Shown one piece after another: positions 33,131-44,599 of a stretch of 64,000 nt of DNA. Position 1 is the stretch's first letter; every line of letters begins with the position of its first letter. The position numbers and the translations under genes are program-made. This stretch comes from Sphagnum compactum (taxonomy: Eukaryota; Bryophyta; Sphagnopsida; Sphagnales), in assembly GCA_965153455.1 (NCBI GenBank), contig OZ234500.1, positions 4,216,001-4,280,000 on the forward strand, in the 5' to 3' direction. A model generated the notes under the pieces. It was not told where the DNA came from, did not search any database, and saw only the letters and a program-made list of their open reading frames with translations.

Positions 33131-35514
33131 ACTGCCACTTTGAAGCTCCGTGCACACACAACTTTGTAGCTTGCAGCATGTCGCAATGATTCATAATTTG
33201 AATCCAATTTAGAATGCATGAATATTACTAGTCATTTGTAGACATAGGAGAGTCCTATTGGGTTGTGATGATTAGGGTTGAGTGTAAATCAACTTCTATC
33301 AATTAGAGAATGAGCGCCTGCAAGCAATTATCAGAATGAAGAGCACTGTGTTTTGTTTGGAACTGTATGTTTTTTTGTTTGTAACCGGACTTGTTATGAA
33401 AGCCTGTGTCAAATGTAAAATTTGTACATGGCAGTCAGAGGTCCTATTCAATACTTGAAAACTAATTTCTGTCTATTTTTGGCAACATGAGGGGTGAGGA
33501 TAGAAATCTGGAACATGATGTACAGTTCAGCACAAAAGCTGCTACTGAGATCTGAATTTTCCCAAACTTGTGTATCAGATTGTTGAATGGAAGATTTTGA
33601 TTCATGGGTTCTAGATGCAACTTTCTCCAGCAACTACAAACAGGTCTACCTGGAAATTTTTAGTTTTCCTTCATACCACTGGAAGTTTGACCACTTCAAA
33701 TGTCTGGATGTGTTCTTATGCAATGTGCACTCTATAACTCTTCTTCTGAATTGAGTCTCTCTGTTTGCTCATGAAGCTTCTCAAGGCAGTTATCTGTTGG
33801 TAACACAACCCCAAAGAACCCAGTGTGGCATTTGTAAATATTGTGTTGCCATAGTAGTAGAAGTCCTGCATATCAACAAACTCCATTCAGTTGCCAATTC
33901 AAGTCCAAGAGTTGAGATCAGTCTTGGTCTGGTATATAGGCATGCACCTGGGATCAACACTGGTATGAAGGACCCTACCAGGTTGATATGACCTGAGGCA
34001 ATACCAACCTTGTACCAATACCAGCCTGTTAGGGACTAGGGACCTAAGGTAATACCGGTCTTGTACCGGTATTTAACCAGTTTCAATACCAGGCATACAC
34101 TTGCCTCATACCAGTCCAAACTTGAGTCTTGAAGACAATACCAAGCTGGTATGAAAGTTTTTAAAAGGTCCCAATGTGACCGGACATGAAGTCAATTGGA
34201 TATTTTTCTCATGTGAACATAGCAAGTTTTTAGGGTTTTGGTTTTGTTTTGAGTGGCCGTCAACTTTATGCATGCTAACAGCGGAAATTATTCCGTCACT
34301 ATTTGGTAGTGGTTGCAATGACTGTTTCAAGGAGACTTGTGAGCATGAGTAGGAAGCTTTGTTTGTTTGTGTATTATGTGGAACAAATTGACAACAAGCA
34401 ATGGATGGCTAAGGAAGCTGCAACATTGAATGGAGGTATGGAGAGTAGGACGGTGGAGGCGGGATAAGAAAGAAAATTCGAGAAGATTGCGAGGTAGGTC
34501 TTTCTTCTTTCTGGTTTCATTTTTAGAGGATAATAGGTGGAGCTTGTTGAGGTTTGTAGTTGCTGCATCTAATTTCTGCTACGCCAATGATTACACTATG
34601 GCAGGCAATATGTTCTTGTTAGTAATAGATTTTATAAGGGGTTGATGTTGAGGGTTGATGACGAGCAGAAGAAAGTCCGAGCTGTAGAGATAGGGGCATG
34701 TAGAGGGATAAGTATGCATGTTGAATGGGGACCTTGTTTGAACCTCTCTTTAATCCATATTGTAAGGTAGGTACTTGAGTGAGTGCCAGAAGCCTCAGTG
34801 GGGTGTCCTTCAGTTAGGCAGAATGAGAGTAAAGAGGAACAAAAGTGGGAGGTTAATAGAAATCTATCCATAGCCAATGTCTGCACAAAAATCTATCTTT
34901 CCTGGATGGTTATAAGTTAACCTGGTATGCGTCACTCATACTTTGGTCCATACATAGAAATCAAGATGTTTCTAAGATTGGGTCAAGTGTTCTTCTGCAT
35001 TGTTGCATTTGTAGGAAAAGGGTTAGCATCTCATATGGACTGATTGAACACTGAGGGTTCTGACCTCAAGCCATACCTCATTAGATTTTGGACTCATAAT
35101 GTGTGGATTTGTACTTGGCAGCAAACTATCTACTACCACTATAACAAGTTAGTAAGAGATTACCAAGTATGTGCCAATTGGCGATTCACACCAGAATGTT
35201 TAATTTATTATGACATAGCAATAGCACCAAGAGAAATTCTCGTAGTGTTGGGTCTGTAGTCTCAAGATGTAAGTTGTAAGAATTGATTCCTAGGATTTGT
35301 ATCTCTAGTGTGAGTCTCTTATGCCCAGGAGGTTTTCTTTATACACTTTTCTTTTTGGTTACACCAATACCAAGATTAGGCTAGTATCAAAATTTCAAAT
35401 CATACCCAATATCAAGACCAGCCAATATGTTCAAAAGTCTCTAGTTTGTACCAAACCAACACTAGCACTGAGAGCTCTGGCTACTTCTGGATATGTGAAC
35501 CCTTTTGAAGAATG
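33131..35514. other. 3' flank of unit 3 and following spacer, no gene
   Basis: To about 34010 this is the shared 3' flank. At 33960-34130 the word AATACCAGC/TACCGGT recurs many times (for example AATACCAACCTTGTACCAA), a degenerate CCAATAC-type simple repeat also glimpsed at 8240-8275. Beyond 34140 there is nothing I can name. A short plus-strand stretch near 34370-34480 has open reading but no family match. Confidence 0.5.
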
Positions 35515-35895
35515 TGTTGGTTTGGATGAGGCTTAAAGCAATGTAATTTCCTTCTAGATCTACTCTCCTTGACCTTTGAGCTCTACAAAAACACATTTCA
35601 TTTGGGAAAATAAGCATTTGGAAAGATAACAATGGAATACGAAATCAATGAGGAAGAAAATCAAATGATATCATCACAATAGAATATGGGTATTCTTACA
35701 ATAGTAGGCCTTGGGTTCATGACACATGTGTGAAGTAAACTTTACTATTTCCTCTATTTCAATGCAATATATGTAGAAATCCACTAATGGTCTTGTTGAG
35801 AACTTGTGCTTGTAACTGTTGATGAGTTAGGCACAAATGGATTTTATGTTAAAAGAGCCTTTGGGTTTTGATGATGTAATTGAAACACATCCTTG
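35515..35895. repeat. Second copy of the copia-flank repeat
   Basis: It aligns in blocks with 21400-21800. No copia coding sequence is next to it, so it may be a solo LTR or a truncated leader. Direct confirmation would need an alignment. Confidence 0.55.
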
Positions 35896-36489
35896 AAAAA
35901 GATCACAAAATGTGATGACTAGTGTCATAGAGTTTGAACAATTAAAACATAAAGTTTAGAATGCCCATGAAATTGTCTTTAATCACAAATTTCTATATAT
36001 CCAACATAGTCAAATTGGACAAGTTAAAAAAAAAATGAAGTTGTATAAAGTACTCAATAGAACTTTAATAAATGTTTTTATTCTTTCTTTCATTTTTTAA
36101 AGGACTTGAAATGCTTTCAAAATGACATAATCATGTAATAATTCATTAAAAGAATTTGACCACAATAAAAATGATGGTTAAGCTTAATCTATCACATTCT
36201 ATAACCAATCTACTATGCCCAACCATCCTTACAAGCACTCTCACTATTTTTAGCAATCAGATGCAATTTATCACAATAAGGTTGTGTGTGTAAGATCTAC
36301 TTCTGTTATACCATTTGCAACCCTAGAAAATTTTAAGAATTGGACTTGAAACCAAGTTCATGATTTTATTATTTTGTGGAATCAAAATTGAAATTAAAAT
36401 CAACAATTTTAGAATTTTCTTTGATAAAATAAACTAAAACTAAGGTTTAATTGGAGGTTTATTACTAGTTAATTATCGGTTCCAATTTG

Positions 36490-36725
36490 GGTTACTTGGA
36501 ACCAGATCATAATCATAGCCAAGGTTACGATAGGAACATTATGTGTTAGGTGCATTTCTATGATGAGATTTTTGTAACCAAGGTTAGGTGCATTTAAAAA
36601 GTAATGTTTACCATAGCCAAGGTCATTATGTTCCAATGGGAACATTATGGGCTAGGTGCATTTTGACAACAACATTTACCATAACCATGGCTAGGTGCAT
36701 TCCAAAAGCAAGATCTACCATAGAA
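36490..36725. repeat. Minisatellite, left part
   Basis: Degenerate tandem units of roughly 60-80 bases carry the words ACCATAGCCAAGG, GGGAACATTATG and GCTAGGTGCATT. The same units resume at 39010-39310, so the array has been split by the segment in between. Confidence 0.65.
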
Positions 36726-39005
36726 AATTTTTAAAACCCAGAGATGTGTTGTTGGGCTTAATATAATTAGGGCAATTGGCAACAAAAAAAAGATCCCATT
36801 ATGTAATTAACATCAATTCTTTGCATCTGCAAATGAAAAAATATCAAATAAAACCTTGACACATGGGTGCAACAAAACACAATACATGTGACTATTAAAT
36901 GAACATTACAATTGTAGGTCAATAGTTATTTAATGGTAAATTCACACATGGCATCATAGATATTGCAAATGGAAACATATCCTAAACATGAATAGGCATT
37001 CAAAGTAACTTAAATAATCCTTAAGTAGCCTAGCTTAAGCAACCTCTAGGTAAACCCATAAGTAGGACTCTACATATTTTAAGTAGTTTGGGCAACTCCT
37101 AGGTAGACCCTTCTAAGTAAGCCCTTACGTAGTTTAAATAGCCTAGGTAACTCGTAAATAGGTGCTTAATAGCTTGGGCAGCCTAAAGTAATTTGAAGGG
37201 GTCATTTAAATAGGTTAAATTAAATTATTTTTATTGAAATGTGATTAAATTTTATGTTACATACTAAAAACATTTGGTGCAATGGTAAGGACTTTGCCCT
37301 TCCATGTGAAGGTGAGATGTTTTTGAATCCTTATTATTGTAACTTATTTACCCTAATCTATGTTAGGTAGTTTACAAGTGATGTGCCCCTGAACCTTTTA
37401 AGAATCCCAAATGTGGGTCCTAAAATGAGACAATAGAAAAAAAAAATCCAAAATGTTCCTTAGCTCGCAGCATTTTGGGCAAATGACTCTCCGTGGGGGC
37501 TACATCCAAATGGCATTTTTTCTCGAGACTCCCAAGTGGGAGTCCCAAGATTGGGATTTTTGTTGCAAAACTGTGGATGGTCATATCTTTCCCAACTTAA
37601 GCCTTTTTGGAGCATGCAAAGGTAATATCTTATAGCCTTCAAAACAATCTTTCCAACGGTGTATCACACACTCCAATCGAAAATCATTTGACCCCTACTC
37701 TAAAGGGATTTGTGTCCCAATTTGACTTTTGACCTTTCTTTTGATCATAATTCATGCATATCAGGTCTAAATGTACAATGTGAGGGCAATTTAGGCATCT
37801 ACACTTCAATAACTTTCTAATGGTATCCTAGAGGCCTAATTGGTGTTTGTTTGCTTTTTCAACCAAGGCTCTGAACATTCAGGACTTTTGCACAAGTGTA
37901 ACTCCCAAAGTGGGATTACATTTGGGAGTCATTGGGCTCCGTCTTTTGCACTTTCCCCCATTTGTGAAAGCATGTTTCGCACCTGAACACATTTTTTTGA
38001 CCTCATGGGCCTTTGCACTCCACACTTAGTTGCAAATTCAATGTTAGGGTTTGTGATAACATGGTTAATTTTGGTTAAAGTGTGTAAGTCATGTCACCTA
38101 GGTTCCTTTTTAGCCCATGTTTTAACTTATGTTATTTTAAATTTAGGTTGCCTAACCTACCTAGCCCATATATATGCCATGTTTTGGTATAATGAATTGA
38201 CCTAAACATTTACATGTTTATTAACCTTTAATATCCAATAGAAAGTTGATAAATGGATTTTACACCTAATTCAATTTTGGTCATATGTGGCTCGTAGTCC
38301 CAAGGGGGACACTAGTAAAAAAAAAGTAGAAAATACATGGGTAAAAATATAGGGTGCAACATATTGGTTGTTGGGTAAAAATAATAAGTTAATTAGTTTA
38401 AGAATAAGGTACATTTTATTCAAATAATCAATTTAATTATAATATAAGGTATGTAATAATCTAAAATAATGGATTACAATTAATATATGGTGGTTTTAAT
38501 ATGTATATATATTTTCAAAAAGATAGTAATAAGGTGATTAGAAATAGGTTTCACAATTATCTAATGCCCCCCCCCCCCTAAAAATGGTCATTTGACACAC
38601 TTAGATCCCAAACTTTACATTAAATGCCCCCCCCGGGCTTGTAGTTGAACAAATGTGAATATTTTTTTTGACACACATCACTTTTATAGGAAGGCATATT
38701 TTATAACACATTGTTGAGTAAAATGACTAGGTTGACATGGCATCCATATCATCTTACACTTTACACATCACAACCATGAAATTTATGACATGAAATTTCC
38801 ATATTATCACAAAATTAAAAAGAATTAATTGATAATACGACTAACCTTTGCAACTAGATGCCATGTCATTGTTCCTTATAATTAAGTGGGTGAGACAACA
38901 TAATTTTAACAACTCATAAATTGTAATTCACATATGTCTTTTGCAATTAATACTTAATTACAAATGGAAATCACAAAACCCAAGATGCGTTGTAGTGCAA
39001 GGTCA
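36726..39005. mobile_element. 2.3 kb insertion splitting the minisatellite (relative of 17720-19140)
   Basis: It is the same family as the repeat nested in copia: shared words include ACACAATACATGTGACTATT, TTGGTGCAATGGTAA and CATGGTTAATTTTGGTTAA. Similar words stand near each end in direct orientation (AAAACCCAGAGATGTGTTG at about 36738, AAAACCCAAGATGCGTTG at about 38975). Relative to the copia-nested copy it carries about 660 extra bases at roughly 37385-38050, a further insertion. A pair of C-runs brackets 38571-38636. No coding capacity is recognised. Confidence 0.55.
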
Positions 39006-39009
39006 ATTG

Positions 39010-39310
39010 AATTTTGAAAAGAACATTTACCTTAATTGAGGCCATGTGCATTTTAGTGGGAATGTGTACTATAATTAAGGTTTTGATGGGAACATTGTGG
39101 GCCAAATGTGTTTTGACAAAGCCATGTACCATAACTAAGTTATGATGGGAACATTATGGGCCAAGTGCATTGACACATATGTCTACCATAACCAAAATTA
39201 AGCATGTTTACCATAGCCAGGGCCTTGTGCGTTGTGATGAAAATGTCTATAGTAGATAGGATTCTAAAAGGAATAATTTGAACTATGTGTGCTCCAAAAG
39301 GAATCTCACA
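39010..39310. repeat. Minisatellite, right part
   Basis: Units such as TACCATAACTAAGTTATGAT followed by GGGAACATTATGGGCCAAGT match the left part at 36490-36725. Confidence 0.65.
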
Positions 39311-40371
39311 CCAATAGAGGTGGTTCATGTTATCCTATTTATACCTTTATAATTAATTGAAAGATTGGGGGTCAAATTGATAATTCAACTTTTGACCATC
39401 AAAATGCCCAATGAAGGGGGTCGGAAGTGAATGCCCAATGAAAGGGCTCAAATCACTTCTGATTGAAACGTATGATACACCATTGCATTTTATTTTTTAA
39501 GGACTACATTTTGCCCATGATAAATTATGATTCAAAGTCCATATGGAGAAGTTATGAACCCACAAAGTCATAAGAGTCATAACTTGGCTATATGTCATTT
39601 TTATATAGACTATGTCATCATTTATAAAGTATAATATAAGGGAGGAAAGTTCTAACTTTTCTCAAATTTGAATTGTGATGAGTTATGTGAATGGATGTCT
39701 TCTATGAGTTCATTTATGCACCATTTTAATTTCAATTTGCACTAATCACCCTCTTGCTTGACAATTTGCGTAAATTAACTTCACATCTTATTTTAACAAA
39801 CTTGTTTTAATTTCATTTTGAAATTCTCATGCCCTTTTTGTTTGTGGGAGTTAAAGAACTTGCCTTTGGCTTGCATTTTGTTGCAACAATAAAAAATTGA
39901 CAAGATTCTATACCCCTAATATCATTTGACAAATGTAAGGTGTGTCAATATTGACAATCATAAGCATTTTTTAATGCTTAATGGTGGTCACAAGTGTAAC
40001 TTGATAGCTCACTTAACAAGGTATGGGATACCAACAACTTATCAAGTTTCTTTTAATACAAACATTTGTACTTCATGCACTTTAACTTTTGGAACTATCA
40101 AATGCTTTAGTTAAAGTTAACTAAAGTTTGTAGCAATTTGTATGGTCCTAAGATTGGGTAGAAAATTTGTTGCAAATTCATGTTTTTTTTATCTTCATTC
40201 TTTCATAGTTCTCATGTTACTTATTCAGAAGGAGAAGAAAGGTGATGAAAATGAAGAAATGTATTTGGAATAAGAAGATGGTAAGCAAAAGAACTGACCA
40301 TCAAGGTGCAAAAGGAGTAGGAGAACTAAGTTTGACACATAGTTGTTCTTACTAACGTTGTTTTGCCTAGG
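39311..40371. other. Intergenic, no gene seen
   Basis: AT-rich DNA. A minus-strand piece at 40225-40425 reads VVGYLTKFYKF, faintly like the copia integrase C-terminus (VGYS...K.YR...P), but it is too short to call. Confidence 0.4.
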
Positions 40372-40569
40372 CATAAACTTGTAAAACTTAGTTAAATATC
40401 CTACAACCAAGATCATACTCATCATTCACTTTACATGATTGTTGGAGAAAAATCAAACAAGCAAAACAAGCATAAACTTGTAAAACTTAGTTAAATATCC
40501 TACAACCAAGATCATACTCATCATTCACTTTACATGATTGTTGGAGAAAAATCAAACAAGCAAAACAAG
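40372..40569. repeat. Exact tandem duplication, 99 bp x 2
   Basis: The unit beginning CATAAACTTGTAAAACTTAG ends at 40470 and is repeated without a single mismatch from 40471 to 40569. Because surrounding DNA is strongly decayed, perfect identity means a very recent event or an assembly artefact. Confidence 0.95.
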
Positions 40570-40945
40570 TTCAACGTAGCACCAACTCAATGCTATTAAA
40601 AGATAAGGTTCCCAATTGGAATAAGAATTCTTCAAAATTTTCCAAAAAGATCTGATTTTGTAATAAACTCCTCTTATTATGCTTGAAATTTGATGATTTT
40701 CACTGAAGAAAAATGTGATTACACTGCTTAAGATTGAGCCTTTGAGTCAAAGTAGCTTGCACATACATGTAAGGACCTTTCATATGCAAGTATTTATTTG
40801 TTTGTAAAGCCACCTAGTTGGTCAATTATCCCATTACTACGTTCAAACACCGTTGTTGAAAACAAACATCAGAATTCACATTACCTCGATAATGTGTGTA
40901 GTATTTACGTTCATTTAAGACTGAAGGCCCCACAAGCCCAAATGC

Positions 40946-41015
40946 TTCCAACAAGGATCCAAAAGTTGAAACTATCATAATTCCAACAAGGATCCAAAAG
41001 TTGAAACTATCATAA
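40946..41015. repeat. Exact tandem duplication, 35 bp x 2
   Basis: TTCCAACAAGGATCCAAAAG plus 15 further bases occurs at 40946-40980 and again, identical, at 40981-41015. It lies 380 bases from the exact 99-bp duplication. Confidence 0.95.
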
Positions 41016-41089
41016 TTAAGGGGTAATTTCTGAGGGGAGACTTGGTGGCTACTAGGTCTCCACGTACATGTGGGATGGTTAATACATAG

Positions 41090-41192
41090 CTAATCACCAT
41101 GGTTAGGCTACGGGACAGAAATACAATGAAAAAGTGTTTCCTGTCAACATACTATCCATCCTTCATGGTGTGCCAGTAGGTGCTGGTTGACT
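41090..41192 (-). repeat. Partial copy of the TIR element of 24508-24879
   Basis: In reverse orientation it matches the left end and first interior part: CCTTCATGGTGTGCCAGTAG then GTGCTGGTT at the terminus, and TTTCCTGTCAAC and CACCATGGTTAG inside. Only one terminus remains. Confidence 0.55.
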
Positions 41193-42228
41193 CTAGCTCC
41201 TTGGTTCACTCTAGCTCCAATGACAGTTCCAACACTGTCTGGTGATAATAATGCAGTCAGGTTTTTAAGACTTCACAACTGAGGAATTGAAATGTGATCA
41301 TGCCTCAATTTGTTGAGAAATAAAACACCAATACCTTCTGCAGGAAAAAATGCCACATGGGCACTCCATGAACTACATAAGCTCATTTCAAATCCATTAG
41401 AATCTGAGTTCATTATAAAAAACCAGCATAAACCTTTGCACCCACACCAGAATCTTCACATCCAAACAGCTCATCAATAAGATTAGCAAGTTATGAACCA
41501 ATATTGCACAATACTTACTGCAATCTTCCCTGAAGATCAGGACAGCCAACAACAAGAGTCCATCATTGATCACAGAGAACCACATATGGGCATGTTCCAG
41601 AAGAATCCCTACTACAGAGTTCACCGGAAGTGAGATCCCTGAACAATTTAGATCCAGAAAGAGAATCAGCAACCAGTTTTTCACATGGCAAATAAAGCAT
41701 GAAATATTTGTAGAACTAATCATAGAGATTATTTTAGTTGTGCAGTTTACACATGCATTTCGAACAGCTTAATCTTAGATTTGTGAACAAGCAAGAGGAG
41801 TAGGCCAAAAACTCAGAACAAAACTATTAAGATATACATATGGCTTTGACAAATCCGAAGTTTGGGCTGTGCTCATATCATGAACCCCAAAGGAAGGGTA
41901 TGCACTCTACTACTTACATGGTAAAATGTACTCCCAAGCTTGAGCCCATCTCTCAGTTCACATGTTAAGAACATACATGATACCCGCTCTGCCTTAAGAG
42001 GAGCCATGAAGATTTGGTGGTTTTCTATATAGTGATTCTCTTTCTCCAATAAAGCTGTATATAATGAGGTGAGAGGGTAATACCCCTAAGCTGAAGACGA
42101 AGAGCCCCTTTCTGTGTCACATGCAGAATATTGTGCATGTGGTAACACTGAGGACAATTTTAATCAGCACCTCAGAAACTAGTACATCAGCCATGGGGGT
42201 CATACATACTATACAAAAGAAAGAACTT
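41193..42228. other. Spacer and probable 3' UTR of the minus-strand gene
   Basis: No independent gene is seen. A 108-codon minus-strand open frame (41397-41723) shows no recognisable domain. Part of this interval directly below 42229 should be the 3' UTR of the gene at 42229-43645. Confidence 0.4.
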
Positions 42229-43645
42229 CTACAGAGGAAGAGGCGGTGGGAAAATTCCTGGTATTGGAGGATCAACAACCCCAGGGTTGGTGTTGGACCC
42301 AGGATCTACATAGTCTGCAAAGGAGTTGTGGAGAATTCTTTCCATGAACTCTTCAGTTCCATGAACTCTTGGCATTGGACCATGAGGCAATGAGGCTGCA
42401 TGCTGCTGCTGCTGCTGTGGGTTGATCACAGTTGCAGGCAATCTCTTACTGTCATACATCTGCTCGCAAAATAAAAGTCCACACATGAAAAATGTTAGTA
42501 AGGTAGACTATTGCACCTTGTGATTGCAACTTGGAATTGCAACTCTTCCTATGTCAATTGGCAAAACAAACCAGAGATTATCTAATTCCTGGTGTTGAAA
42601 GAGTTCCATGTACCTGATCATTGTCTTTGAATGTGCTCTGAATGAGACGGTTCATGTTCAAAGTCAGAGGGCTTTCCCTCAACACATGTTCAGCGGGTTC
42701 TGCACATGAATTACACCCATGAGGGAGTTAGAAGTTGATCCCCAAGAAGATTGATATGCAATTTTTATTAAAAAAATTTGGGATTGTTCTTGAAATTCAT
42801 TAGACTTTGCTTTGCCATAGATCCAGGCAAAAATATATTTGCTGCTTCTTTTCTCTTCAGGCTCTCCCCGCGACTGACTAATGAACCCTAATCTGAGCAC
42901 CTAGCAAGTCTTGACGCAGACCCACCTTGGTTCCTTACAATTTTGCTGCTACTCTCAATGCACATTTTGCAGTGTACTGACTAAACAGATTTTGTCAGTC
43001 TAAGAAATGTGTCTCGTACTGGACGTCTTTGGAAGATCTGTACACTGCAGAATCGTGACAGAGATTAACAAACGTGTCCAGTGCCGACGCGCTAAGAAAG
43101 AAAGAAAAGTTATCACCAGTTTTCTTCGATAAGAAAACTGCGAGATGATGGAGAACTGCTGCGTGGGTACTCTCCTCCAGGGCGCGTCTATTTCTACTAC
43201 GAAGGATATCACGACGTTCATAGTCATGTGAGGGTTCATGGATTTCACAGCACTCTGTGTAAAATACACATTCCAAGTACACAGTTCGAGAGAATTGTCT
43301 TCTCCTCCCTCATCGTCCTACCATTCAATGCCAGTGTCACTATAACCGGCCTTAACAAATCTACGTCCTAGAACACGGCATCTCTCTGCACCCTTCATGT
43401 AACGAGGTGCCCAAAAACCTGATACTCTCCACGATGCAGCCCATGTCTGTGACTCTAAAATTAGAGATGGAACAACCAGTGCGTGTTACTTGAACGACAA
43501 GACGAGAACACCCAGAGAGAGACACACACACACAGACACACACAGAGAGCGAGAGAGTACCTTGAGCGAGAAGTCGACCCACGATGAGGACAGGAAATAG
43601 AGCTAACGTAGAAAGCAGTACCCAGCGTCCCATACACCACCGCAT
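42229..43645 (-). CDS. Small secreted or membrane-anchored protein, 3 exons, 133 aa, unrecognised
   Basis: Model read from the minus strand: exon 1 43645-43561, exon 2 42699-42614, exon 3 42459-42229. Both introns are GT-AG (donors GTACTC and GTACAT; acceptors TGCAG and GAGCAG) and phases join cleanly (85, 86 and 231 bases). Exon 1 gives MRWCMGRWVLLSTLALFPVL and continues into IVGRLLAQ, a hydrophobic signal peptide or anchor; a second in-frame Met at residue 5 is a possible start (129 aa). Exon 2 reads EPAEHVLRESPLTLNMNRLI. Exon 3 has a short Gln run (residues 73-77), then FMERILHNSFADYVDP, and a Pro-rich end (PPIPGIFPPPLPL). The mature part is polar, with no Cys pattern. I do not recognise the family; the gene structure itself is well supported. 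Confidence 0.75.
43513..43557. repeat. Compound CA/GA microsatellite at the start of intron 1
   Basis: An alternating GA and CA tract lies directly inside the first intron of the minus-strand gene, with the donor GTAC at 43557-43560 next to it. On the coding strand this is a CT/GT-rich run right after the splice donor. Confidence 0.8.
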
Positions 43646-43924
43646 ATTGCTCTATCTCTTCGCGCGTGCTGATTGTCTGCGTATGTCTCTCTCTGCCTCT
43701 CTCTTTCCGGCTTTTCACAGTCAGTATCCAGACGCCTCGTCGTTGCTACAACCACCTTCCCGTACCTGACTTCAACAATCTCCAACCACGAAAACCAAAA
43801 CCAAAAAAATCTCAACCCACAAAACACAGCACTCCTCTCCAAAGCCCCACCCCAACAACAATCCTCTCGAACCCGCACTCTCCCAAAACTCCCACCCACT
43901 CTCACGACACAGTCTCCGATACCC

Positions 43925-43958
<34 letters not shown>

Positions 43959-44300
43959 CCGTCTCTCTCTCGTTCTCCTACACCAGCAGTCGAGTTACGC
44001 AGCCGCAAGGACAACCCAGCGCGGGCTCTTTCTCCCTCGTCTTATTCTCGCACTCGCGCACAGCGCATCTTGTGCACAGTGTTAGCGGCGCAGACAAAAC
44101 TCTTGATGCAATTGGCCAGCAATCACGGAGTCCGCGTCGGTCACTAATCACGTCTCCTTAATTGAGATTAGCAGTGCACTAATCACCCCTCCTTAATTGG
44201 GATTAATGGGCCATAAAAGCCACAAAGCCATAAAACCCTGGCTTATTAAACTGGCCCTTAAACCCCCCCGGGCCCCGGCCCCTCCCCCCCCCTCAATCCA
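43646..44300 (-). promoter_or_regulatory. Leader/promoter of the minus-strand gene: (GA)n and a G-rich tract
   Basis: On the coding strand the upstream DNA carries a GA microsatellite (43927-43955 on the plus strand as CT). Farther up are four runs of G of 7, 4, 4 and 9 bases (plus-strand C runs at 44263-44269, 44273-44276, 44279-44282 and 44284-44292). Local GC is far above the surrounding DNA. GA repeats in leaders and GC-rich proximal promoters are common for plant genes, so this fits a real transcription start. No TATA box was identified. Confidence 0.45.
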
Positions 44301-44546
44301 TGGAAAAAACCGTTAGAAAAAGAGCCATGCAAATGTTGGGATTAGCAGACCTACCCAACCAAAGGCTCATTTGCTGAGTAGTAGTAAGCCTAGTAGTAGT
44401 ACTAGTAGGAGAAGAATGTGGTCATATAGAAGGTGCAGAGTTGGTACCTATTAGGTGTTAAAAGGTTTGACTTTTTTTGGGGGCTTCTTTGTGTTGTGGG
44501 TGGGATTCTGAGCATTCACATGGATCTCTCACATGGGCTGGTGGGG

Positions 44547-44550
<4 letters not shown>

Positions 44551-44580
<30 letters not shown>
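44551..44580. repeat. (TC)n microsatellite
   Basis: Uninterrupted TC dinucleotides, about 14-15 units. Short serine/leucine open frames over it are artefacts. Confidence 0.95.
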
Positions 44581-44582
<2 letters not shown>

Positions 44583-44599
44583 CCTACTCTTTCTCCCAA

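Larger units (their letters stand above)
28590..34020 (+). repeat. Tandem unit 3 (leader, GAT1-like gene, 3' flank)
   Basis: Third direct copy. Similarity to unit 2 starts at AATCATGAGGCACCTTAG near 28612 (10257 in unit 2) and runs through the leader, gene and 3' flank. In the flank it matches unit 1 (8050-8265) beyond the point where unit 2 breaks off. It lacks the copia tail. Spacing from copy 2 is 18.3 kb against 7.3 kb between copies 1 and 2, because copia and other repeats fill the gap. Confidence 0.85.

Noticed and set aside
40225-40425. Copia integrase C-terminal fragment
   Set aside because: Only a few residues (VVGYL...YKF) match and no neighbouring copia motifs are seen.
41397-41723. 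Separate 108-aa minus-strand hydrophobic protein
   Set aside because: No family, and the position suits the 3' UTR or downstream region of the three-exon gene.
43673-44161. 162-codon and 139-codon open frames opposite the small gene
   Set aside because: They are driven by the CT microsatellite and a Ser/Pro-rich composition. The opposite strand has a spliced gene with consistent phases.
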